Under the pieces are notes generated by a model. That model did not search any database. It was not told the DNA's origin and was given only the letters and a program-made list of their open reading frames with translations. A stretch of DNA of 31,036 bases. Source: a virus. This document shows, one piece after another, positions 1 to 7,009 of the stretch. How positions within the stretch are numbered: the first letter of the stretch is position 1; every line of letters starts with the position of its first letter. The stretch lies in IMG/VR virus record IMGVR_UViG_3300033141_004201, positions 1 to 31,036 of that record. One strand, written 5' to 3'. The position numbers were made by a program, and so were the translations under genes.

Positions 1-449
1 TGTAATTCTGCTGTTCTGTTTCCAAGTTTATTTGGTACTTTCTCCCAGTAAGCATTTCCGTTTAATTCAGTATAAAGCAAAGTTGATTCAAATAAATCAA
101 ACCTACTCATTGTATCATTAGGTTTTTCTAAAAGTTTTATAACCGGATGTGTCGGGTCGGTTATTTCCTTTTCTTTTCCATCTTTCCCCTTACTGATAAG
201 TTTGTAAGGCAAATCCGCTCCTGCCGTTGCTATAGCAAATATAGAAGCGTATACCCAAGGCATGTCTTTATATACACGTGAAAAACTTTCATAATTATCA
301 GGTATAGCTACACCTTTTTGTCCTGTATATAATCCTTCCAGTAAAAGCGGCCAAGTCTTGGAAGCTTTTTCAAGCCATTCCTTCTCTTCTTCTGGACTCA
401 CATAATCCCTGTGTAAAATGTTCTTAAAAAATTCTACCGTTTTCGACAT
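1..449 (-). CDS. Phage portal protein, N-terminal part (cut by window edge)
   Basis: The first 149 residues of a portal protein, the ring at the capsid vertex through which DNA is packaged. The match to the HK97-type portal family rests on the segment around residues 105-140: a HPVIKLLEKPN stretch, then SRFDLFE, then LNGNAYWEK, which corresponds to the family pattern 'P..LL.+PN..mt+feF.e.....lllyGNAY'. The start is an ATG preceded by an AAAGGA Shine-Dalgarno (SD) about 6 bases upstream. The gene follows terL by 13 bp, the usual terL-portal order, so the two are probably co-transcribed. The C-terminal part lies outside the window, so completeness cannot be judged. Confidence 0.87.
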   Translation of the reverse strand, partial: MSKTVEFFKNILHRDYVSPEEEKEWLEKASKTWPLLLEGLYTGQKGVAIPDNYESFSRVYKDMPWVYASIFAIATAGADLPYKLISKGKDGKEKEITDPTHPVIKLLEKPNDTMSRFDLFESTLLYTELNGNAYWEKVPNKLGNRTAEL

Positions 450-462
450 ATCTATTCCTTTC

Positions 463-2988
463 TTATATTAAATAAATATCTACGTCATCACCAAAACCAG
501 GGTCAGCGAAAGCCATTACAATAGCATCCGTTTCATCTGGCGACCTTTGTCCTCGACTTTTCATGTCCTGTTTTGATTCTATTTGTATTTTCTTTTCACG
601 TGATATTTTATATTTTATACCAGACATTTGTGAAATAAGTTCAGGATCGTTTGGTATATCTACCTTCCCTTCTTCAAGTTTCTGTCTGAAATTCCAATAA
701 GCTTCTGCTCTACGATTCAGAAAATCTATCTTGACAGAAGAATCAGCAAACGCTTCTTTCAAAGGTCTTTCCCCAGCAATGAATTCCCTAACATCAATTT
801 TTAACTGTTTTAATCTGTCATAAACACCGCTACCAACTCCGACCGTATCAACTAAAGTGATAACTCCCGTCTCATTTTCAAAACTATCTTCCTTTTTCTC
901 ATCTTCTTTTTTTTCTCTTGCTTCATTATATTCAGATATTTCTTCTTCAACTATCTTACCCGTTTCTTCAACCGTTTCCATAGTGTCTAATTTCGTGTCC
1001 TTGAATCTTATTCTTACTTTATTCCCTTTCCGAACTGCTACCACAATTTTATCACCGCCATACCTTGCAGGGTCAACACCGATTTGTATATCACTGTTAT
1101 CTGGTTCTGTTTCTCTTTCAGCCGCCTGCTTTACAAGATGATATGGAAATACAAAATTACCAGCCTGTGAAAAAACCCACAATCCTTCAACATACTTTTT
1201 GACAAGTTCGGGGGGTAAACCCTTTCTCAATCTCTGCTCGTAATCCTTTGGCAAATAAGGATTATCCTTTATCCTTGAAGGAATAAATCTATAATCTGGG
1301 TCCGGGTTCTCCACAAACGTATCGTGTACCCAACCTATTTCTGGGTTGCTTGTACACAACCCTTTATAAATGGGTCTTGTTCCATTCGGTAAAAGTATTC
1401 TCAATCTTGTTAGCAATAGTTCAAAATATTCCTTTGTAGTTTCTGAAGCTTCATCAATACCAAACCACCCAAGCGTCATTGACTTAATCCTATCAACTGG
1501 TTTGTCTGTTTGTGTGGGTTTCAATCCTCCGTAATATATAGCCGAACCATTTATAAATTTAATAACCTGTTCACTCTTATTATGTTGCTTCACCGTTTTA
1601 TCCCAAAGCCTACGAATGAGAACCTCCTCCAATAAAGTAAGTAAAGTCGTTTTTTTGAAAGTCGTATTTTCATGTCTGCAAAGATAACCCCTGTTTCCGG
1701 GAAAGATTAAACTCAATAAGACTGCATACCAACAAAGCCAAATGCTATTATGAGTTACTATAAAATCATCTGTTATATATAAACCATTTGGATTATCAAC
1801 AGTAATACATTGTGCTTCTTCTTTTCCAACGTATTCAACATCTATAATTCTTCTTGACAATTCAGAAACCCCACCATTAAAACCATTATTCATTCTTTCT
1901 CTTTTCCTTGAAAGAAAAACAAGCTGGTCATTTATTTTCGTATTAAAATAAATCGTATATGCCTTCTGTCCATTAAATTTCACATCCTTATAAACATAAG
2001 TAGGTATTTTATCCGTTATTGTAGCTTTCCCCCCTAAAGAATGAATAACAAATTGAAAATCTTTTGCTAACTTTTTGCTAACTGTCATATATGACATATG
2101 ACCCCTATCATCCACATAACCATCCGAATCCATAAGTCCTTGAATCAATTCTATTCTTTCTTCAATAGTCCCCCATTTATAATATTTAGGAATAAACTTA
2201 TTATTTGCTATGCAACCAAATATACCTAATTTTTCCAATTTATTTTTCAAAATTTTATTTTTATCTTCTATATACCAAGATTTTTTATTTTTACCACATT
2301 TTACCTTATACCCATATTCTTTCAATCTTTTACTTATTTCAATATCAAGTGATGTATAACTGATAAAATTGCTCTTATTAGTTAAACTACCATCACCAAT
2401 TAAAATACCCAATAAATATGGTTCAACTGTTCTTGGATTAACTGAATATGACTTTGTAAACCTTAATGGTTTACATAAAGGAATAAGTAAATTAACTCCT
2501 TTAATATAAGCTTTCTTATCTGCTTTTTCTTTATTTCGCAAAAATTCTATAATTTGTTGTGTTGTCCAAATCCTGCTTTCGCCTTGACAAAAATCAGTAT
2601 CAACCAAATAATTCCAATCTTTTCTCTTTGTTTTATGTGGCATTGTCTTTTTAATAAGCCATAAGTGTTCAAGACCAACTTTAGTTGAAGCTCCATCTGC
2701 AAAGGTAATTCGATATAAATCTTTAACTCCTTGTGGATGAACAGCAATAACTTTTTGTGGGGAACCATTAGGATTAAGAATGTTATCCCCTACTTTTATA
2801 TCCCCCATTTTTCTTGTACCATAAGGCGTATATACAATAGAATCAAGGGACTGTAGCTTCCCCCCGCCGACGGCGCCTCCAAATAATATATAGAGTTCTT
2901 CTGCTGAAACCGCCATCCTTTGTTGCTTATGCAATTCAGGCATCAATACATCTATTGATTCAATTTTCTTTTTTCTTGCTTTTGCCAC
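463..2988 (-). CDS. terL: Terminase large subunit (TerL) interrupted by an in-frame intein
   Basis: DNA-packaging motor: an N-terminal ATPase and a C-terminal RNase H-like nuclease that act at the portal. The 841-residue precursor contains a 370-residue intein (residues 45-414); the exteins join to 471 residues, a normal TerL size. Joining them restores a Walker A loop, GGAVGGGK plus S. Walker B is at 510-514 (FGIDEA). Nuclease aspartates are likely D639 (GVDPARYGGD), D714 (LVDTVG) and D821 (DETDAIV). A typical TerL segment, DNPYLPKDYEQRL, lies near 575-587. The start is GTG; an AGGTGA SD sits 4 bases upstream and no better in-frame start is visible. The gene follows an unknown Cys-rich gene and precedes the portal. 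Without splicing the ATPase would be inactive, because the P-loop is split. Confidence 0.95.
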   Translation of the reverse strand: MAKARKKKIESIDVLMPELHKQQRMAVSAEELYILFGGAVGGGKLQSLDSIVYTPYGTRKMGDIKVGDNILNPNGSPQKVIAVHPQGVKDLYRITFADGASTKVGLEHLWLIKKTMPHKTKRKDWNYLVDTDFCQGESRIWTTQQIIEFLRNKEKADKKAYIKGVNLLIPLCKPLRFTKSYSVNPRTVEPYLLGILIGDGSLTNKSNFISYTSLDIEISKRLKEYGYKVKCGKNKKSWYIEDKNKILKNKLEKLGIFGCIANNKFIPKYYKWGTIEERIELIQGLMDSDGYVDDRGHMSYMTVSKKLAKDFQFVIHSLGGKATITDKIPTYVYKDVKFNGQKAYTIYFNTKINDQLVFLSRKRERMNNGFNGGVSELSRRIIDVEYVGKEEAQCITVDNPNGLYITDDFIVTHNSIWLCWYAVLLSLIFPGNRGYLCRHENTTFKKTTLLTLLEEVLIRRLWDKTVKQHNKSEQVIKFINGSAIYYGGLKPTQTDKPVDRIKSMTLGWFGIDEASETTKEYFELLLTRLRILLPNGTRPIYKGLCTSNPEIGWVHDTFVENPDPDYRFIPSRIKDNPYLPKDYEQRLRKGLPPELVKKYVEGLWVFSQAGNFVFPYHLVKQAAERETEPDNSDIQIGVDPARYGGDKIVVAVRKGNKVRIRFKDTKLDTMETVEETGKIVEEEISEYNEAREKKEDEKKEDSFENETGVITLVDTVGVGSGVYDRLKQLKIDVREFIAGERPLKEAFADSSVKIDFLNRRAEAYWNFRQKLEEGKVDIPNDPELISQMSGIKYKISREKKIQIESKQDMKSRGQRSPDETDAIVMAFADPGFGDDVDIYLI
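1747..2856 (-). mobile_element. Class 3 intein with LAGLIDADG (DOD) homing endonuclease in the TerL Walker A loop
   Basis: A 370-residue protein-splicing element inside TerL. It ends in VTHN followed by Ser of the extein, the standard intein C-terminus. Its first residue is Leu (codon CTA at 2854-2856), not Cys or Ser, so the class 1 mechanism is unavailable. It has instead the three residues that define class 3 inteins: Trp in block B (W110, EHLW), Cys in block F (C394, QCITVDNPNGLYIT) and Thr in block G (T412, VTHN). Two endonuclease motifs are intact: LLGILIGDG with D199, and GLMDSDG with D289. The insertion is at the GK/S junction of the P-loop, a site that homing inteins favour because it is conserved. 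An active endonuclease and efficient splicing are inferred. Confidence 0.93.
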
Positions 2989-2996
2989 TCAATCAC

Positions 2997-3626
2997 CTAA
3001 ATCATATGATTTAAAATCTTTCCAACTAAATCACCGTTACATCTATAACAGTTATCATAAATGGAAATCAAATCGTTTGTCTTTCTGTTTCTGTAAACAT
3101 TTTCTCCCCATTCAGCTCCACATATACCACAAAAACAATGAAAGAATGCATCTTCATATATAATACAATCTTCTGGTATTTTTGATAAGTCTATTTTTCT
3201 GAATTCTAAATTCAAATCACGCCTAACCTTTATATAATCTTTTTTTTCTATTTTCTCCTTAACAACATCAAAACTGAATATATTTCTATTATTTCTTTCC
3301 AACACATAACTTTCTACATCTTCAAATAACATCTTTTCCATCACACTTTTTGGTTGTATCGTTTTGAAATAAGAATAAGAAGATTCAACAAGGCTTGGTA
3401 TGGATAAATTCTTTTGTCTGATATGTTTTGGTATCTTAAAGCTCCATCGAGCAGATTGATTACTATCAGGTTGGCTCACGTTCAATACAAAATACAATCT
3501 ATCGTTCAAAGATAATATTCTATTGCCCTTTTTGCTTAATACTATTTTCTCTTTTGCCAATCTGTCGCAAAGACAAGACAAAACTTTCAACAGGAAACTC
3601 AAGGACTTTCCAATTAAAATTTTCAT
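2997..3626 (-). CDS. Unknown Cys-rich protein upstream of terL
   Basis: A 209-residue protein I do not recognise. The C-terminal 45 residues hold two Cys pairs, CGIC and CYRC, about 30 residues apart, which suggests a zinc ribbon; there is also a preceding HCFC. The rest is mixed alpha/beta and rich in Lys, Asn and Ser, with no membrane segment. The frame is open from a TTG at 3662, but the ATG at 3626 has a GGAGAG SD about 10 bases upstream and is the better start. It ends 8 bp before the terL GTG, and its stop overlaps the terL SD region, so the two are co-transcribed. A structural or packaging-related role is only suggested by position. It is the first minus-strand gene after the plus-strand block. 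Confidence 0.75.
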   Translation of the reverse strand: MKILIGKSLSFLLKVLSCLCDRLAKEKIVLSKKGNRILSLNDRLYFVLNVSQPDSNQSARWSFKIPKHIRQKNLSIPSLVESSYSYFKTIQPKSVMEKMLFEDVESYVLERNNRNIFSFDVVKEKIEKKDYIKVRRDLNLEFRKIDLSKIPEDCIIYEDAFFHCFCGICGAEWGENVYRNRKTNDLISIYDNCYRCNGDLVGKILNHMI

Positions 3627-3662
3627 AAATTTTTGTCTCTCCAAAAAGATATAATTCTTCAA

Positions 3663-3779
3663 AAAAAGAAAATAATTCTTTTGTTTTAAAGAAACAAGAA
3701 AAAATAATTAAATTAATTTTCTCATTTTGGGATTTTATTTTGTATATTGTTATGAAAAGGCGTTGTTCTGAATGATTTA
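3663..3779. promoter_or_regulatory. Divergent intergenic region, probable promoters in both directions
   Basis: This AT-rich stretch lies between the leftward terL cluster and the rightward small-gene block, so each side must be served from here or from further away. Possible sigma70-like boxes can be seen, for example TTGTTT at 3681 with an AT-rich hexamer about 17-18 bases downstream. In DNA this rich in A and T such matches are expected by chance, so no specific promoter is claimed. No hairpin or repeat stands out. Confidence 0.3.
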
Positions 3780-3884
3780 TTGATAAAAGCAGGAACTAAA
3801 GTTATTAATGATGAAGAAAACTGTGATATTAATCTCAACCCTATGAAACTGGAAAAAGATACGATTATAAAAATTATGAAATAA
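3780..3884 (+). pseudogene. Short open frame, possible 3' remnant of a gene
   Basis: Thirty-four codons from a TTG to TAA give a protein-like sequence (LIKAGTKVINDEE, then LNPMKLEKDTIIKIMK). The frame stays open a further 7 codons upstream and then meets a TGA, with no ATG or GTG and no SD. This looks like the end of a gene whose 5' part has been lost, or a very small gene with a weak TTG start. It lies 23 bp before the next plus-strand gene. Function unknown. Confidence 0.25.
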
Positions 3885-3907
3885 TTAATTACAAAAGGAA
3901 TCCAATT

Positions 3908-4312
3908 ATGAGCATTAAAAATATAACAAATAAAAATAAGATAAACCCTTATTTCCCAAAGGACTATGAAAAGAGGCTGGAAGAAGAAAAAACAATTGAA
4001 ATAAATACTACTGAAAACCAAAAAGAAAATTTCCAAAGCCCTAATCACATTGATTCTGCTCCCATCTCCATAATATCAAATATAACAGCTCCTTTATTTG
4101 AAAATGTTATCGACCTTTGCGAAAAACAAATGAAACTGAATAGTTACAAAGACCACTGGTCAACGAGGTCAAATATATATCTGTTCAGAAACTTGTTGAA
4201 CAAATTAGATGAACTTGAACAGGCAGAGACAAGGGATAAGACATTGGAATATTGTGCTGATGCTATAAATTATTTGCTTATGATTGTCGATAACGAAAAG
4301 AGAAAGGAATAA
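3908..4312 (+). CDS. Small phage protein with a TerL-like N-terminal segment and a MazG-like C-terminus (weak)
   Basis: A 134-residue protein, first clear gene of the plus-strand block; ATG with an AAAAGGA SD. Residues 13-26 (NPYFPKDYEKRLEE) closely match a segment of TerL in this same window (NPYLPKDYEQRLRK), and the DNA is similar too, so the N-terminus may come from a captured terL fragment. Residues 90-130 (LLNKLDELEQAE, then EYCADAINYLLMIVDN) have the spacing of acidic residues and the D.xNYLLM pattern seen in MazG/dUTPase-like all-alpha pyrophosphohydrolases, but the full set of metal-binding acidic residues is not evident. Function is therefore open. The next gene starts 8 bp downstream. 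Confidence 0.72.
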   Translation: MSIKNITNKNKINPYFPKDYEKRLEEEKTIEINTTENQKENFQSPNHIDSAPISIISNITAPLFENVIDLCEKQMKLNSYKDHWSTRSNIYLFRNLLNKLDELEQAETRDKTLEYCADAINYLLMIVDNEKRKE

Positions 4313-4320
4313 TCAATTTT

Positions 4321-4647
4321 ATGGAGACAAATAGAGATAAAATAATTTCCCATTGCCGAATAGGTAGAGAAAACAAAATGGGAAACTGGATAACAAAAAC
4401 ATATAAAATAGAAAAAATAAAACCTGAAAAAAGAGAAATAATATCTGGTATTTTTACATGCGAAAAAGAATTAAAAGATTCAATAGAAAAAACAGTCCAT
4501 TGGATGAAAAAGAATAACTACGATGTAAGTGTTGAATATAAATATTTCCATGATGATAGATGTATGGTAGGTCATATTGATATACACGGTAAAAAATATT
4601 TTAAAAAGGGTCGAAGATATAAAATAGTTAAAATTGTAGATGATTAA
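4321..4647 (+). CDS. Hypothetical protein, 108 residues
   Basis: Not recognised. It is a basic, soluble protein with regularly alternating charged and hydrophobic residues, no Cys motif beyond isolated Cys, and a C-terminal half that looks like beta strands (VSVEYKYFHDDRCMVGHIDIHGKKYF). The ATG at 4321 has an AAGGA about 12 bases upstream, inside the end of the previous gene. A second ATG at 4378 is possible, but its upstream sequence is weaker. Its end overlaps a 23-codon open frame that leads into the next gene, so this looks like one transcription unit. Confidence 0.62.
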   Translation: METNRDKIISHCRIGRENKMGNWITKTYKIEKIKPEKREIISGIFTCEKELKDSIEKTVHWMKKNNYDVSVEYKYFHDDRCMVGHIDIHGKKYFKKGRRYKIVKIVDD

Positions 4648-4711
4648 AAGAGAAAGGATAATAAAAAAATTAATAAACAAATTAAGAAAATATAATAGGA
4701 AGGAAAGATGA
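4640..4711 (+). CDS. Tiny basic peptide (23 residues), translationally coupled on both sides
   Basis: An ATG overlaps the last codons of the preceding gene, and the TGA stop overlaps the ATG of the following gene in an ATGA junction. The predicted peptide is almost entirely Lys, Arg, Ile and Asn (RERIIKKLINKLRKYNRKER), an amphipathic basic helix. There is no obvious SD of its own, so translation would depend on re-initiation. Filling the gap exactly between two genes argues for a real coupling ORF, but AT-rich DNA can produce this by chance. Confidence 0.35.
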   Translation: MIKRERIIKKLINKLRKYNRKER

Positions 4712-5058
4712 TTGACTTTTATCCTGTCCTGGTTGCCTTAACAATATTAAGTGCATGTTTTATTTATATTATTTATACTGACTGGAAAAAAAGAAAAAAA
4801 CGAAAAGAATTATATAACGATAAAGAATTAAAAGCTTCCCTGCTTTGGTTCAAAGATTATGCTGAAAACTTTTTAGAAAAAGAAGAAGCAATAAGATATA
4901 AAAACACAATATTACAAATGCTGAACAACCACACACCTAAAGAAGAAATAAAAGCATATATTGAACACATAAAACCTTTTCAAGAAATGCTTGGAAAATT
5001 AAATAAATTAAATTGGAATAGAAAGGAAATTTCTAATTATAAAACTAAAAAATTTTAA
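4708..5058 (+). CDS. Small membrane-anchored protein
   Basis: A 116-residue protein with one N-terminal hydrophobic segment (about residues 5-24, VLVALTILSACFIYIIY) followed at once by a strongly basic patch (WKKRKKRKE), the pattern of a signal anchor with the C-terminus in the cytoplasm. The rest is a charged helical domain of about 85 residues. The SD is AGGAAGG, 5 bases before the ATG. No family is recognised. Small membrane proteins of this kind in phages often affect host envelope, lysis timing or exclusion, but nothing in the sequence points to one of these. Confidence 0.7.
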   Translation: MIDFYPVLVALTILSACFIYIIYTDWKKRKKRKELYNDKELKASLLWFKDYAENFLEKEEAIRYKNTILQMLNNHTPKEEIKAYIEHIKPFQEMLGKLNKLNWNRKEISNYKTKKF

Positions 5059-5077
5059 ATTATTTGGAGAAAGTAAA

Positions 5078-5470
5078 ATGGAAAAAGAATATGATTTTTC
5101 TCCGGATGATGTTATTGCGGGAATTTTGGCTTATTCAGAGTTAAAAGAAATGACTAGTTCAAAGGATAAGATTCATAAAATTATTTTTAACTTAAAAGAA
5201 GAATCAAAATCAGAACATCCTGAATTATTAGAAGATTTGAATTTCCCTCAAAACAATGTTTATCCTTTTTCAAGAGAATTGGAAAGCATTTTAATAGGTT
5301 TACAGATTAGTGGTATAATTGAAGCCAAAAATACTAAATATTTAGAGTATTTAATTGACGAATCTGGAAGAGAGTATATAAAAAATGAATTGATAAAGAA
5401 TTTTGATATTGAGCAAAAAGAATATATAAAAGAGTTAGGAAAGCGATTTAATGAATTGATAAAAGAATAA
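5078..5470 (+). CDS. Hypothetical helical protein, possible winged-helix fold
   Basis: A 130-residue soluble protein; ATG with GGAGA 8 bases upstream. The layout (a helix bundle with HKIIFNLKEE, an acidic linker, PFSRELESILIGLQISGII, a short LEYLI strand, then a charged C-terminal helix) recalls small winged-helix regulators of the YwgA/Panacea-like type found in phages and mobile elements. I cannot confirm the family. It has no Cys or His motif and no membrane segment. It lies 19 bp after the membrane protein and 121 bp before the next gene. Confidence 0.68.
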   Translation: MEKEYDFSPDDVIAGILAYSELKEMTSSKDKIHKIIFNLKEESKSEHPELLEDLNFPQNNVYPFSRELESILIGLQISGIIEAKNTKYLEYLIDESGREYIKNELIKNFDIEQKEYIKELGKRFNELIKE

Positions 5471-5591
5471 AAAATGCTAAAACAGTAAATCAATTGCATA
5501 AAGACGAAGAACCTCTTTTTTATATTTTTTTGTAAAAAATTTAACGTCGTTTTTCACATCAGAAAACTTTAATTTTTCCTGGATTTTTTAC

Positions 5592-5783
5592 ATGACAAAG
5601 AAAAAAGATTTTTCAAAGTCATTAAAAAACTACGAAAGCAAATGGGTAGCGTTATCATTCAATCAGAAGAAGATAGTATCATCTTCAAATAATCCAAAAC
5701 AAGCATTAAAATTAGCTATAGAAAAAGGCGAGAAAAACCCATTAGTGTTTAAAGTGTTAAACAACCATTATCGTTATTTCTGA
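5592..5783 (+). CDS. DUF5678-like small protein
   Basis: A 63-residue protein with the hallmark pattern of the DUF5678 family: KWVALSFNQKKIVSSSNNPKQA, then ALKLAIEKGEKNPLVFKV. In that family a 'WVAl' strand, a second strand with V.s..., a helix 'eAl..A.ekG' and a final strand 'p.lfkv' make up a compact domain of unknown function. The full domain is present, so it looks intact. The start lacks a good SD (only a GG about 10 bases upstream) and is set 121 bp from the gene before. It is the last gene of the plus-strand block. Confidence 0.68.
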   Translation: MTKKKDFSKSLKNYESKWVALSFNQKKIVSSSNNPKQALKLAIEKGEKNPLVFKVLNNHYRYF

Positions 5784-5945
5784 AATAATATCTTTCCTTA
5801 GCGTAAAAACAATATTAAAATAAAAAAGAAGTGTTAATATATTATTAAAATATTAGCAAAAGCAAAAACTACTCTCTATACCATAAAAACAGAAAAACCA
5901 CTCCTATTTTCACTTAATTTTTCCAAAAAATCAAATATAATCCCT

Positions 5946-5973
5946 CGCGCGTGCGCGCGTTTACATGATCATG
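5946..5973. repeat. Alternating CG tract followed by a 10-bp palindrome
   Basis: Positions 5946-5959 read CGCGCGTGCGCGCG, an alternating purine-pyrimidine run in otherwise AT-rich DNA, with potential to form Z-DNA. Four bases later comes the perfect palindrome CATGATCATG (5964-5973), and then an alternating TA run. Such a GC island beside easily melted DNA is a feature of some origins and some cleavage sites; no function is shown. Confidence 0.7.
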
Positions 5974-6019
5974 ATTTATATATATAGATAAATAAAATAC
6001 TAGGTCATTGTTTAAAAAA

Positions 6020-6057
6020 TTTTTACTGTTAAAATATTAATAAAATATCAGTAAAAA
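6020..6057. repeat. 9-bp inverted repeat
   Basis: TTTTTACTG at 6020-6028 pairs with CAGTAAAAA at 6049-6057, with a 20-base AT-rich spacer. The flanks carry T and A runs. It could be a weak bidirectional terminator for the converging gene blocks or a protein-binding dyad. The stem is AT-rich and therefore weak. Confidence 0.5.
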
Positions 6058-6313
6058 AAATTATAATTAAAACATTAGTGTTAGAAAACAGAGGAATATT
6101 TAGTTTAATGTGTGTGTGGTATATTACCTGTTTCCATATCTAACGTGAAAACGTGTTTAAAAAAATAATCTCTTTTTATGTTTTGTTGATTCGTGAACGG
6201 GTGGCATTTCATAAACACACTCTTCAATCGTTTTTCTCGATTTTTTATATAAACACACATCATTTAAAAATAACATGAGTTGTAATATACTGTTAGAATC
6301 GTTTAAAACACGT

Positions 6314-6391
6314 CTGGGAACGTCTGTATTGAAAGATAATAAAAAAGGTATGCTGGGAACGTCTGTATTGAAAGATAATAAAAAAGGTATG
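6314..6391. repeat. Perfect 39-bp tandem direct repeat, two copies
   Basis: Two identical adjacent 39-bp units, 6314-6352 and 6353-6391, each beginning CTGGGAACGTC and ending AAAAAAGGTATG. No difference is seen between them, so the duplication is recent or is maintained. The units are in non-coding DNA. Iterons (initiator-binding repeats) or packaging-protein sites are possible, as is simple slippage. Confidence 0.9.
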
Positions 6392-6409
6392 GTATTATAT
6401 GCCTAAAAA

Positions 6410-6555
6410 ATAAAAACACCTTACAAGTGGTATTTTAAAACAATAACAAAAAAGATTGCTTGTAAGCTACTTTCTCATTTTAGTTATATATTATCATTAC
6501 TTTTTAATAAAAGTTTGTTAGAAGACGTCTATGAAGCATATAGAGGTGTTTTTAT
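6410..6555. repeat. Nested inverted repeats, possible structured RNA
   Basis: A perfect 12-bp inverted repeat, ATAAAAACACCT at 6410-6421 and AGGTGTTTTTAT at 6544-6555, encloses a second, CTTACAAG at 6420-6427 with CTTGTAAG at 6459-6466, plus an AGACGTCT palindrome at about 6521-6528. Read leftward, the outer arm runs into a T-rich stretch, as in a terminator. This order of arms suggests a folded transcript of about 150 bases or a DNA cruciform or origin element. The strand, if it is an RNA, is not decided. Confidence 0.5.
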
Positions 6556-6684
6556 GTTATGTTTCAGACTGGATATTTACCTAATCGGTAAGGGTACAGT
6601 GGACAATCAACATCAGAACACGTAACAACTTGGTTTCTACCCTCGTATTTAAAAATAGAAATTGTTACCCGTAAAATAAAATTT

Positions 6685-6715
6685 TAGAATATATATATAA
6701 TATATATATATTCTA
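6685..6715. repeat. Perfect 15-bp inverted repeat with 1-base centre (AT palindrome)
   Basis: TAGAATATATATATA is followed by one A and then its exact reverse complement. It is long enough to extrude as a cruciform in supercoiled DNA. It is almost pure alternating AT and flanked by non-coding sequence. A second, 12-bp perfect palindrome, ACAATATATTGT, lies at 6967-6978 just downstream of terS. Confidence 0.85.
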
Positions 6716-7009
6716 CTACATGTCATTTACTATAGTGTTCATGACGATATATCAGGTTACAATGAACAATCTTATCACATTTATTACAAAGCATAACAAT
6801 ATATTTCATAATATTTCCCTTTCAATAAAAACAATAACTTATCAACTATCCATCTTTATAACTACTAATAATAATAAATACTTATTACAAGTTTACATAA
6901 TACTTATTATGCGACATATATAAATGAATAAAAACAACAGGTTAGCTTTTACGATAATAACATAACACAATATATTGTATGGTATGACATAATTACACAC
7001 AAGATTTAA

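Larger units (their letters stand above)
5784..7009. other. 1.2-kb non-coding, repeat-rich region between convergent gene blocks
   Basis: No convincing gene is seen on either strand. The longest open frame (6720-6923, plus) is low-complexity Ile/Asn/Thr with no SD. The region contains a GC-rich alternating tract, several palindromes, a 39-bp tandem repeat and nested inverted repeats, each listed separately. It lies where plus-strand genes (ending 5783) and minus-strand genes (terS, ending 7010) converge. Candidates are a replication origin, a packaging (pac/cos) site next to terS, structured non-coding RNA, or the decayed remains of an insertion. At 1.2 kb it is far longer than any other gap in this tightly packed window. 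Confidence 0.85.

Noticed and set aside
857-1141. 94-codon plus-strand frame in terL
   Set aside because: Lies antisense to the TerL nuclease region, rich in Ser/Phe/Leu as usual for shadows of acidic coding sequence.
3722-4048. 108-codon minus-strand frame opposite the first plus-strand gene
   Set aside because: No SD, Phe/Ile-rich antisense composition; the plus-strand gene has a good SD and a normal protein sequence.
6215-6246. Terminator-like AATCG / CGATT hairpin followed by T residues
   Set aside because: Only a 5-bp AT-rich stem with a 7-base loop; too weak, and no gene ends directly before it.
6560-6660. Possible tRNA or tmRNA-like sequence in the more GC-rich part of the non-coding region
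   Set aside because: No cloverleaf: no acceptor pairing, no T-loop consensus GGTTCRA, and no CCA end could be fitted.
6771-6850. DnaA-box-like TTATCACAT and TTATCAACT
   Set aside because: Both differ from TTATNCACA at key positions and are expected by chance in AT-rich DNA; no cluster.
6720-6923. 67-codon plus-strand frame in the non-coding region
   Set aside because: Low-complexity Ile/Thr/Asn sequence with no SD and no motif, expected by chance in DNA this rich in A and T.
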